DNA of 8,912 nt from Prevotellaceae bacterium (GTDB lineage: Bacteria; Bacteroidota; Bacteroidia; Bacteroidales; UBA932): positions 1 through 8,912 of the forward strand of contig JAITKG010000017.1 of assembly GCA_031278495.1 (NCBI GenBank), written 5' to 3'. Below the pieces are notes generated by a model. It was not told where the DNA came from. It saw only the letters and a program-made list of their open reading frames with translations, and made no database searches. The position numbers and the translations under genes were made by a program. Position 1 is the stretch's first letter; each line of letters starts with the position of its first letter. Of this stretch, positions 1-5,506 are shown in pieces.

Positions 1-983
1 ATCTGTCCAAACTCCAACAGGAAACCGTCGTGCCCGTAGGCAGAGGAAATAATTTCCAGCTTTGCATTTGGAATATGTTTTGTCATATATTGCATTTCGC
101 TCACGGGAAACAGCACATCGCTGTCAATGGCGATGCAGAGCGTATTTGCTTTTATCGTAGATAAGGCTTTTTCGACGCCGCCGCGCCCGCGCCCCACATT
201 ATGCGTATCAAGGCTCAACGTGAGGTAATAATAAGCGTAGGCATTAAAGCGCGCCGATAATTTCTTGCCCTGATGCCGCTGGTAACTGCAAGCGCGTTGC
301 GCCAACAGGCAATTGTCGTCCGCTTCGGCTTGCGACAGACCGTAGCCGGCATAGGAACGGTACGACAGTAAGGCGATAGAACGCGCGCATTCCAGTCCTT
401 TTTCCCCGCCGGCAATGCTCTTTTGCGCTTCAAAAGTAGCGTCGGCTTTCAGCGCCATGCGTTGCGATTCATTGAACGCCGTACCCCACGGGCTGATGCG
501 GGCATTGCAGGCAATAAGGCAAATATTCCGGATTAACGACGGATGCGAAATCGCCCACTCAGCCACTTGAAACCCGCCGCTTGAACCGCCAATAGCAAGG
601 TCTATGCGGTCAATACCGAGATGCGCCCGCAGCAGTTCATGCGCCGCAATCATATCCCTGATAGAAATCAACGGGAAGTCGAGCAGGTACGGCTTCCCGT
701 CGGCAGGACGAAGGGATTGCGCGCCTGTGCTTCCGTAACACGAACAAAGGATATTGGCGCAAATGATAAAGTATTTTTCCGTATCGAAATATTTTCCTGC
801 GCCCACCAGCGTACCCCACCATTCTTCAGGGTTGGAGTTGGCGGTGAGGGCGTGGCAAATCCAAATCACTTTTTTACCGGCGGCGTTTTCGCTGCTTGTG
901 TGGTAGCAGATTTCTATCTCCGGCAGCACGCCGCCGTTTTCTAACGGAAAAGGTTGATTGTATTTATACAGGCGTTGCGTCAT
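1..983 (-). CDS. metX: Homoserine O-acetyltransferase MetX (partial, C-terminus outside window)
   Basis: Alpha/beta-hydrolase-fold acyltransferase that transfers acetyl from acetyl-CoA to homoserine, the first committed step of methionine synthesis; cytosolic. Read on the minus strand from ATG 983-981, it stays open for 327 codons to the window edge, so only a short C-terminal piece is missing. Family landmarks are in order: HALTANS near residues 44-50, N-I-L-C-S-C-Y-G-S-T-G at 77-87, the nucleophile elbow GGSSGG with Ser134, DTHNVGRGRG near 256-265, the acid Asp289 in DSDVLFP, and His318 in YGHDGFL. Together Ser134-Asp289-His318 give the expected triad. Oddities: the usual Met or Leu after the nucleophile is Ser, and the usual Gly in N-x-L-G-S is Cys80. 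A homoserine O-succinyltransferase activity is possible within this family and cannot be excluded from sequence alone; acetyl is the common assignment. A candidate promoter and a long leader lie upstream. Confidence 0.93.
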   Translation of the reverse strand, partial: MTQRLYKYNQPFPLENGGVLPEIEICYHTSSENAAGKKVIWICHALTANSNPEEWWGTLVGAGKYFDTEKYFIICANILCSCYGSTGAQSLRPADGKPYLLDFPLISIRDMIAAHELLRAHLGIDRIDLAIGGSSGGFQVAEWAISHPSLIRNICLIACNARISPWGTAFNESQRMALKADATFEAQKSIAGGEKGLECARSIALLSYRSYAGYGLSQAEADDNCLLAQRACSYQRHQGKKLSARFNAYAYYYLTLSLDTHNVGRGRGGVEKALSTIKANTLCIAIDSDVLFPVSEMQYMTKHIPNAKLEIISSAYGHDGFLLEFGQ

Positions 984-1157
984 GGGTTTTAATGTGCGTA
1001 GTTTTTTAATGTACTAATGTGCATAATAGATTGTGGCGTTAGCGCTCTTCACTTTTAGTTTGTAATTTATGATTGGCTCTTGCATCTTAACGATGCATTC
1101 GCATGACCATCCGGATGGACGGCGAAGGATAAATAATATGAATGGTCAGTAAATTCA
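984..1157 (-). promoter_or_regulatory. Long, foldable 5' leader of metX
   Basis: If transcription begins about 7 nt after the -7 box at 1164-1171, the metX leader is about 170 nt. Read on the minus strand, TGACCAT (1148-1142) can pair with ATGGTCA (1110-1104), a 7-bp stem. The latter segment also belongs to a 12-bp perfect palindrome, CCATCCGGATGG (1118-1107), so the two pairings exclude each other. A second hairpin follows: TGCATC-GTTAA-GATGCA (1097-1081). The final part before the ATG has three ACATTA units. I do not recognise an S-box (SAM-I) core or the SAM-II pseudoknot, so this is only a candidate regulatory leader. Its placement before a methionine gene makes control by a methionine-pathway metabolite a natural guess, not a demonstrated one. 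Confidence 0.35.
990..1022. repeat. Degenerate ACATTA repeat before metX
   Basis: On the plus strand TAATGTGC (990-997), TAATGTAC (1007-1014) and TAATGTGC (1015-1022) recur, i.e. GCACATTA/GTACATTA on the minus strand, ending 6 bases from the metX start codon. The same ACATTA core occurs twice in the 4778-4808 spacer. They look like simple intergenic repeats; whether they influence metX translation is unknown. Confidence 0.5.
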
Positions 1158-1163
1158 CGGGCG

Positions 1164-1194
1164 CAAAGATAAAACATTACAGCGAAATTTCAAA
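1164..1194 (-). promoter_or_regulatory. metX promoter (Bacteroidota -33/-7)
   Basis: On the minus strand TTTG (1194-1191) is followed after 19 bp by TATCTTTG (1171-1164). This matches the Bacteroidota primary sigma consensus TTTG-N19-21-TAnnTTTG. Transcription would run towards metX, starting near 1157. Confidence 0.7.
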
Positions 1195-1203
1195 AAAAAT
1201 TAT

Positions 1204-1238
1204 TGCGGGCATGTATTGGGTACTTAAATCTGCCCGCA
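1204..1238. promoter_or_regulatory. 8-bp dyad between the divergent promoters
   Basis: TGCGGGCA (1204-1211) and TGCCCGCA (1231-1238) are perfect inverted repeats separated by 19 bp. The dyad lies just upstream of the metX -33 box and about 45 bp upstream of the thioesterase -7 box. This is a typical position for a regulator site, but the half-sites are far apart and no regulator is identified. It could also be a chance hairpin. Confidence 0.35.
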
Positions 1239-1280
1239 GGTGGCGTATCGCGCCATTCATCAAAATTCACAAATAAATAG

Positions 1281-1288
1281 TATATTTG
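1281..1288 (+). promoter_or_regulatory. -7 box of the acyl-ACP thioesterase promoter
   Basis: TATATTTG fits TAnnTTTG. No good TTTG lies 19-21 bp upstream (the region reads CATTCATC), so the -33 element is weak or absent. Predicted transcription start is near 1295, giving a leader of about 40 nt before ATG 1338. Confidence 0.5.
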
Positions 1289-1337
1289 CAGGGAAAATTC
1301 TATGATTGTTCCGAATCCATAAAAAGAAGTGCAGTAT

Positions 1338-2093
1338 ATGGACGTTGCTCAAAAAATACTTGTCGAAGAATACATCGTACCTACCTACCATGTGGATTTT
1401 GACCGGAAAATAACAGCTCCGAACCTCTTGTTATTATTGCAGGAAGCCGCATGGAAACACGCCAACCAACACGGCTTCGGCTATAGCCATTTGCAGGAAA
1501 AAGGTTTTTTCTGGGTGTTGGCGAAACTAAAATTGGTTATGTACGGCTATCCGCAGTGGCGGGACACACTGCGCGTCGAAACATGGGGAAAAGCGCCGGA
1601 GTTGCTTACGGCTTTCCGCGACTTTGAAGGATTCGGCGAACAAGGCAATAAACTTTTTGCCGCCACTTCGGCATGGCATATTTTGAGTATATCCGGCAAC
1701 CGCCCGCAATCAATGGAACTTTTCAAAAACGCTTTCCCCATAGCCGAAGGAAGACATGCTGTCGAAGAAAAACCCGCTAAAATCCCCGCCGCTAAAAATC
1801 CGCGACAATCCTTGCCCGCCGCCGTGCTTCCAAGCGACATTGACATGAACCGGCATGTGAATAATACGCGTTATGTGCAATGGATATTAGACCACTTCGA
1901 TTTTGAATTTTTGCAGCAACACCTGTTGAAAGAAATGGAAATAAATTTCCTCTCGCAGGCAAAAATGGGCGATAGCTATGTAATCACTACCGGCGCGCCG
2001 TCTAACAACGAATTTATTTCATCGGTATTGCGCGACGACGACCACACGGAACTGGCGCGGGTGCGCACACTGTGGACGAAGCGTGAAAAGTAA
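1338..2093 (+). CDS. Acyl-ACP thioesterase (double hot-dog)
   Basis: A 251-residue protein of the acyl-ACP thioesterase family (plant FatA/FatB and bacterial relatives), which hydrolyses acyl-ACP to release free fatty acids in the cytosol. The N-terminal hot-dog half includes the helix LLLLLQEAAWKHANQHGFG and a following F-W-V-L-A strand. The C-terminal half carries the family signature PSDIDMNRHVNNTRYVQW, with Asp169, Asn171 and His173 in the positions of the catalytic D-x-N-x-H of plant FatB. I cannot confidently place the further acidic residue proposed for plant enzymes. The length is normal for bacterial members. I chose ATG 1338 over an in-frame GTG at 1329: the A-rich AAAAAGAAG lies at a suitable distance before the ATG but would abut or overlap the GTG. 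The gene stands alone, divergent from metX and convergent with holB; chain-length preference cannot be read from the sequence. Confidence 0.92.
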   Translation: MDVAQKILVEEYIVPTYHVDFDRKITAPNLLLLLQEAAWKHANQHGFGYSHLQEKGFFWVLAKLKLVMYGYPQWRDTLRVETWGKAPELLTAFRDFEGFGEQGNKLFAATSAWHILSISGNRPQSMELFKNAFPIAEGRHAVEEKPAKIPAAKNPRQSLPAAVLPSDIDMNRHVNNTRYVQWILDHFDFEFLQQHLLKEMEINFLSQAKMGDSYVITTGAPSNNEFISSVLRDDDHTELARVRTLWTKREK

Positions 2094-2133
2094 AGCGTAA
2101 CGCGCTCCGGCGCAAGCCTGCCTCCTGCCACAA

Positions 2134-3267
2134 TTACGCCTTTATCAAACGTGTTATTTGCAACGCAAGGTCGGTGAAAAGAATTTTGGCATTGCCGTTT
2201 TGCGCAAGGTGCGCAATAGCTATATTAAAGGCGTTATAAATATTCGCCACATTGCGCTCGTTAACAAACGGCGCGATATTTTTGGCAAACATTTCTTCTT
2301 CGCCCAACAAATAAACGACGTCGCCGGCTTGCTTGTTGAGCGTAAAGCTTTCGCGTATTAACCGCTCGGCGTATATCAAGAAAGATTTTTGTTGTTCGCG
2401 TCCCCACTTTGCAGCGTCTTCTGCCCAATTCATCAAAGCCAATCCATTGGCGGCATAGGCGGTGCGCATCAAGGTAGCGAAACGTTCAAAATGTTCGTCG
2501 GTTTCCTTTTCGCTTTGTACGAGGCGCAATGCTTCGCTATAACTGCCGGCGGCGGCGCGCGCCAGTTTGCGGGCGTGCGCTTCCGGCAAAGAGAATTGTT
2601 CCTGCAACTTTTTCGCCAACGCGTCTTCTTCTATCGGCGGCAGGCGCACCTGCTGTGTGCGCGACCGGATAGTAGCGATGATGCGCATAATATCTTCGCT
2701 TACTAAAAAGAATAAAGTCTTGTCGGGCGGTTCTTCTATAAGTTTTAACAGACGGTTGGCGGCTTGCACATTCATGCGTTCGGGCAGCCAAATGATCATT
2801 ATCTTGTATTCGGCTTCAAACGGTTTATAGTTTATTTTTTCAATAATCCGCGAGGCTTCATGCACGCTGATATTGCCTTGCTTGTTTTCTGTTCCGAGCA
2901 TTTTGTACCATTCCTGCTCCGTGAGGTAGGGATTGCCGGACAAGGCTTCGCGCCATTGCGCTAAAAAATGTTCGGTAACCGGTTTTTTGTCGGACGTAAT
3001 TTCTTTGGTGCTGTTCACCGGCACAGCAAAATGCACATCGGGATGAATCAGTTTTTGCATTTTATTGCATGCCGGGCATACGCCGCAAGCGTCCTCTTCC
3101 GTGCGGTTAGGGCAGTGGATATATTGCGCCAGCGCCAATGCTAAAGGCAATGCGCCGCATCCTTCGCCGCCCCAGAAGAGTTGCGTATGCGCTATGCGCC
3201 CTTCCCGTACGGTTTGCGTCAATTGCCGCTTTAACTCGATTTGTCCTATAACGGATTGGAACAGCAT
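2134..3267 (-). CDS. holB: DNA polymerase III subunit delta'
   Basis: A 377-residue AAA+ clamp-loader subunit that helps the DnaX/delta complex load the beta sliding clamp on DNA. The N-terminus (FQSVIGQ, residues 3-9) matches the RFC/DnaX family opening. The Walker A position (33-40) reads GGEGCGAL and lacks the Lys-Thr/Ser needed for nucleotide binding, as expected for delta'. A zinc module follows with Cys52, Cys61, Cys64 and Cys67, the C-x8-C-x2-C-x2-C spacing known from E. coli delta'. The Walker B region (155-166) is also degenerate (IIWLPERMN), followed by AANRLLKLIEEPP. The sensor/arginine-finger motif usually written SRC is SRT at 202-204. The C-terminal half is the helical collar domain. 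It starts 36 nt after the rubrerythrin stop and is probably co-transcribed with it, though the two functions are unrelated. It ends 40 bp from the convergent thioesterase. Confidence 0.93.
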   Translation of the reverse strand: MLFQSVIGQIELKRQLTQTVREGRIAHTQLFWGGEGCGALPLALALAQYIHCPNRTEEDACGVCPACNKMQKLIHPDVHFAVPVNSTKEITSDKKPVTEHFLAQWREALSGNPYLTEQEWYKMLGTENKQGNISVHEASRIIEKINYKPFEAEYKIMIIWLPERMNVQAANRLLKLIEEPPDKTLFFLVSEDIMRIIATIRSRTQQVRLPPIEEDALAKKLQEQFSLPEAHARKLARAAAGSYSEALRLVQSEKETDEHFERFATLMRTAYAANGLALMNWAEDAAKWGREQQKSFLIYAERLIRESFTLNKQAGDVVYLLGEEEMFAKNIAPFVNERNVANIYNAFNIAIAHLAQNGNAKILFTDLALQITRLIKA

Positions 3268-3303
3268 GGCAGGTAATAGGTACGCGGTTACGCAGGCAAG
3301 GGA

Positions 3304-3882
3304 TTAAAAATTTTCTGCCAACAGTTCGTAATGCGCCATCGGATGTGCGCACAGCGGGCATTTTTCCGGTGCGCCGGGACCTTCGTGGACATAACCGCAC
3401 TCGCGGCAGTGCCATTTCTGTGTTTCGGGACGCTTGAAGACCTGTTGTGTTTCCACATTCTTCAGCAATTTGCGGTAGCGTTCTTCGTGGCGTTTTTCCA
3501 CAGTGCTTATCAATTTGAATTTGGTGGCTACATTCGGGAAGCCTTCTTCCTGCGCTATTTTGGCAAATTCGCTGTAGAGTTCCGCCCATTCTTCGTACTC
3601 GCCTTCGGCGGCGGACAACAGGTTTTCGGCGGTCGTGCCTACTTTTCCGGCGGGATAGGTGGCGGTGATTTCTACCGCGCCCCCTTCCAGTAACCTGAAA
3701 AATTCGGTAGCATGGCGTTTTTCTTCATTCGCCGTTTCTTCAAACAGGGCGGCTATCTGTTCATACCCGTCTTTTTTTGCCTGCTTGGCAAACAGTTGAT
3801 AGCGCATGCGCGCCTGCGATTCACCGGCAAATGATTTGAGTAAATTTTGCTCGGTACGTGTTCCTTTAATGGATTTTTCCAT
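3304..3882 (-). CDS. rbr: Rubrerythrin
   Basis: A 192-residue cytosolic non-haem iron peroxidase that reduces hydrogen peroxide to water in anaerobes, taking electrons through its rubredoxin domain. The four-helix diiron domain (about 1-145) shows the ligand set Glu21, Glu54 and His57 (E-E-K-R-H), Glu95, Glu98, Glu129 and His132 (E-K-R-H). The C-terminal rubredoxin domain has Cys159, Cys162, Cys175 and Cys178 (C-x2-C-G-Y and C-P-L-C). All metal ligands are intact and the length is standard. The 36-bp gap from the upstream Rieske-like lipoprotein gene holds no clear TAnnTTTG box, only a weak TACTTTA, so read-through from that gene is likely. It indicates an anaerobic or microaerobic lifestyle. 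Confidence 0.96.
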   Translation of the reverse strand: MEKSIKGTRTEQNLLKSFAGESQARMRYQLFAKQAKKDGYEQIAALFEETANEEKRHATEFFRLLEGGAVEITATYPAGKVGTTAENLLSAAEGEYEEWAELYSEFAKIAQEEGFPNVATKFKLISTVEKRHEERYRKLLKNVETQQVFKRPETQKWHCRECGYVHEGPGAPEKCPLCAHPMAHYELLAENF

Positions 3883-3918
3883 AATAAAATGTTTAAAAGT
3901 TAATGTAAAGTATAAAAC

Positions 3919-4368
3919 CTAATTTACAACATGTTTTTCGTGATCATTGATAGACAGGACGCGATACCGTTGTAAATGGTATTTCCCGTTTTTTTCATAC
4001 GCGCCGGTTTGTTGGATGGCATATTCAGCGCCACATTTCGGGCAATGCGCCGTGAAGCGGTCTTCCGACAGGGTAAGCGCAGACGTTTCTACCTGTATAT
4101 TCCGCGTGCAAGTAGCGTCGTAAGCGCGGAAATCGTCCCCCGACAACCGGACTAAAATTATTCCATGCAGGTTGTACCCTGCCTCCCGTTCCTTTACTTT
4201 GATAGCATTCGGGTAAACATCCCGTAACTGCGTGTAGGGCGGATAAGATAAATCAAACCGGAAATCCACATGCACGTCAGGCAGTAAATCCTCGTATTCT
4301 TCAACACCGCAAGTAATGCCGGTCAGCATGCAGGTTAAAAGGAAAAATATTTTTCGTATCTTTGTCAA
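3919..4368 (-). CDS. Rieske-like lipoprotein with altered cluster ligands
   Basis: A 149-residue protein. The N-terminus has a basic start (KIRK), a hydrophobic stretch (FFLLTCMLTGIT) and Cys20 followed by G-V-E-E, which resembles a lipoprotein signal plus the acidic surface-export tract of Bacteroidota; the lipobox (GITC) is imperfect. The start is TTG 4368-4366: the only nearby ATG (4329-4327, residue 14) would remove the signal peptide. The rest resembles a Rieske fold: a Y-D-A-T-C-T-R loop (Cys87, Arg89) and H-C-P-K-C-G (Cys109, Cys112), then a G-x-Y-x-x-x-G stretch and L-Q-R-Y. Canonical Rieske ligands are C-x-H and C-x2-H; here both histidines are replaced (Arg89, Cys112). It may therefore bind no [2Fe-2S] cluster, bind it differently, or bind another metal. 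Being first in a likely operon with rubrerythrin suggests a redox link. Family assignment is by pattern only. Confidence 0.7.
   Translation of the reverse strand: MTKIRKIFFLLTCMLTGITCGVEEYEDLLPDVHVDFRFDLSYPPYTQLRDVYPNAIKVKEREAGYNLHGIILVRLSGDDFRAYDATCTRNIQVETSALTLSEDRFTAHCPKCGAEYAIQQTGAYEKNGKYHLQRYRVLSINDHEKHVVN
4357..4364 (+). promoter_or_regulatory. Candidate -7 box for the basic lipoprotein gene
   Basis: TATCTTTG, identical to the metX -7 box, ends 8 bases before ATG 4373. Transcription would start near 4371 and give an almost leaderless mRNA. It lies inside the first codons of the opposite gene. No TTTG is seen 19-21 bp upstream (the sequence there is GGTTAAAA). Confidence 0.45.
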
Positions 4369-4372
4369 GCGT

Positions 4373-4729
4373 ATGAAGTTTTGTGCAAAGATAATAATTT
4401 TTCTTGTTTTGTTTTCTGGATGCGCTTCCTCCCGCCAACGCGTGGGAAAATCACCGGAAGAAGTTCGTAAAATAAATAACCGGCGGGAATTGCGATCAAC
4501 CCAAAACGCACGCCAGCAACGGGCAGAAGATGCAAAAGCAGCGGTGGAAGCGCGGCAAAAAAAATTAGAAGACCTGATGCCGGAAGTGAAGGAACAAAAG
4601 AAAATAGAAGAAAAAAGAGCGGAAAAGGCACGGAAAAAAGGAAAAGAACGTCACCTGAAATGGCAAAGCAAAGAGACAAAAAAACGAATGAAAAAAAGTA
4701 AAAAAGAAGCCGAAAAAAACAACAAGTGA
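4373..4729 (+). CDS. Small, very basic lipoprotein, function unknown
   Basis: A 118-residue protein that I do not recognise. The N-terminus is a lipoprotein signal: Lys2 and Lys6 around a hydrophobic run (IIIFLVL), then F-S-G-Cys17-A-S-S. The mature part is almost entirely charged and probably helical or coiled coil, rich in Lys, Arg and Glu, with Lys/Arg increasing towards the end (K-K-R-M-K-K-S-K-K). No catalytic motif is visible. Similar small Lys/Glu-rich lipoproteins are common in Bacteroidota and have no assigned role; contact with nucleic acid, peptidoglycan or anionic lipid would be speculation. The start at 4373 is preferred to an in-frame ATG at 4316, because only the later start puts the signal peptide at the N-terminus and it avoids overlap with the opposite gene. 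The 87-bp gap to the next gene lacks a clear promoter. Confidence 0.75.
   Translation: MKFCAKIIIFLVLFSGCASSRQRVGKSPEEVRKINNRRELRSTQNARQQRAEDAKAAVEARQKKLEDLMPEVKEQKKIEEKRAEKARKKGKERHLKWQSKETKKRMKKSKKEAEKNNK
4386..4393 (-). promoter_or_regulatory. Candidate -7 box for the Rieske-like gene cluster
   Basis: On the minus strand this reads TATCTTTG and would start transcription near 4379, about 11 nt before TTG 4368. It lies inside the opposite gene's signal-peptide codons and is the exact inverse of the box at 4357-4364. The -33 position (CAGAAAAC) is poor. Confidence 0.45.
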
Positions 4730-4777
4730 ACAAAGGATTAAGCGTTAAGAATGGGCGTTAGCCTTATCAGCGCACCC

Positions 4778-4808
4778 AATAATTACACATTAAATAATTA
4801 TCACATTA
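4778..4808. repeat. Two adjacent AT-rich repeat units
   Basis: AATAATTACACATTA (4778-4792) is followed directly by AATAATTATCACATTA (4793-4808), identical apart from one inserted base. It fills much of the spacer between the basic lipoprotein and the next gene and ends 8 bases before ATG 4817. It shares the ACATTA core with the repeat upstream of metX. Confidence 0.6.
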
Positions 4809-4816
4809 GCTAAAAA

Positions 4817-5308
4817 ATGGAATCATTAGTACCTGTTCTTATAGCCATTGCCTTTTTCGTTTTGCAGGCGATAGCTGCTGCTAACAAGAAAAAGGAAGCT
4901 GCCCGGCGGCAGATGCAAAGGCATGAACAGCCGCCTGTTTATGCGCCACAACCGGCAGCGCCGCCGCAGAAAAGCCCGTTTGAGCAATTGCTGGAAGCCA
5001 TGAGGGAGCAGGGCGTCATCGGCGATATAGAAGAGGAAGCAATAGAAGAAACCGCCGTAGAAATACCGAAAGAACCGGAAAAGGCGCTTTATCCGGCGTA
5101 CCGGCGGATAGCCCTTGAAGAAACGCCCCAGCCGGCGGCAAGTAGCGCCACTCTAACGCCAGCCGTTGCAACTATACTGATGGACGAAGAAGAGGCAAAC
5201 GCTTTTGCCGAACCGCAAAAGCAGGAATGCCGGTTTTTCTCCGAACCATTCGACGCTGGGAAAGCCATTGTCTACAGCGAAATCATGCGCCCCAAATTTA
5301 GCGAATAA
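4817..5308 (+). CDS. Membrane-anchored small protein with KAxxYSEI C-terminal tail
   Basis: A 163-residue protein of unknown function. One N-terminal membrane helix (about residues 4-22, LVPVLIAIAFFVLQAIAAA) is followed by a basic patch (K24-K26, R-R), suggesting an N-out anchor with a cytoplasmic body. The middle is low complexity: Pro/Ala/Gln-rich (about 38-52), then acidic (I-E-E-E-A-I-E-E). The end, from Phe145 to Phe161, contains FDAGKAIVYSEIMRPKF. It resembles the tail of many short Bacteroidota hypothetical proteins that end in a K-A-x-I/V-Y-S-E-I-L motif, so the tail is probably the conserved functional or docking part. No enzymatic motif is present. No promoter is evident just upstream, so it may be co-transcribed with the basic lipoprotein gene. 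Confidence 0.8.
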   Translation: MESLVPVLIAIAFFVLQAIAAANKKKEAARRQMQRHEQPPVYAPQPAAPPQKSPFEQLLEAMREQGVIGDIEEEAIEETAVEIPKEPEKALYPAYRRIALEETPQPAASSATLTPAVATILMDEEEANAFAEPQKQECRFFSEPFDAGKAIVYSEIMRPKFSE

Positions 5309-5334
5309 CCCTTCAACGGCGAATCAACGTTAAA

Positions 5335-5428
5335 CACAGATTAAAATGAATTCCGCAGATTAAAAAATGTTGTGTTGTCGGGAAAATCTGTGGAAAAAAT
5401 CCGTAAATCCGTCCATCTGTAAGTCCGT
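5335..5428. repeat. Inverted CACAGATT pair and tandem AAATCCGT octamers
   Basis: The 198-bp gap before serC starts with CACAGATT (5335-5342) and CGCAGATT (5354-5361), then the inverse AATCTGTG (5385-5392). Four back-to-back octamers follow with an 8-bp period: AAATCCGT (5397-5404), AAATCCGT (5405-5412), CCATCTGT (5413-5420) and AAGTCCGT (5421-5428). The 8-bp inverted pair could fold as a long-loop hairpin and end transcripts from 5308, but there is no T-run. It resembles degenerate intergenic repeats found in many genomes. Confidence 0.65.
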
Positions 5429-5436
5429 CATCCCCG

Positions 5437-5468
5437 TTTGCCATTATGGGAAATTGTTTGTATTTTTG
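5437..5468 (+). promoter_or_regulatory. serC promoter (Bacteroidota -33/-7)
   Basis: TTTG (5437-5440), a 20-bp spacer, then TATTTTTG (5461-5468): a full match to TTTG-N19-21-TAnnTTTG. Predicted start is near 5475, leaving about 32 nt of A/T-rich leader with no Shine-Dalgarno before ATG 5507. It probably drives serC, serA and DUF1015 together. Confidence 0.75.
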
Positions 5469-5506
5469 TATTAACAAGCTAAAAGAAATTAACCATATAT
5501 TATAGT

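Noticed and set aside
621..944. Plus-strand frame of 107 residues inside the metX region
   Set aside because: The opposite strand encodes a continuous MetX with intact catalytic triad across the same bases.
984..1157. SAM-I or SAM-II riboswitch before metX
   Set aside because: The recognisable conserved cores of these classes are not present in the leader, although competing stems are.
1302..1322. Six-codon upstream frame (Met-Ile-Val-Pro-Asn-Pro) in the thioesterase leader
   Set aside because: Too short, with no regulatory codon run; such frames arise readily by chance.
1329..1337. GTG start three codons upstream of the thioesterase ATG
   Set aside because: The A-rich translation signal would abut or overlap this codon, and the ATG at 1338 is better spaced.
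2094..2133. Shared bidirectional terminator between thioesterase and holB
   Set aside because: Only a 4-bp GCGC stem without a T-run is visible on either strand, which is not enough to support a call.
4365..4733. 122-residue hydrophobic minus-strand frame opposite the basic lipoprotein
   Set aside because: The Phe/Leu richness is the mirror of the AAA/GAA codons of the Lys/Glu-rich plus-strand gene, which has a proper lipoprotein signal.
5397..5428. CRISPR-like array
   Set aside because: Units are only 8 bp, directly abutting without spacers, and degenerate; no cas genes are nearby.
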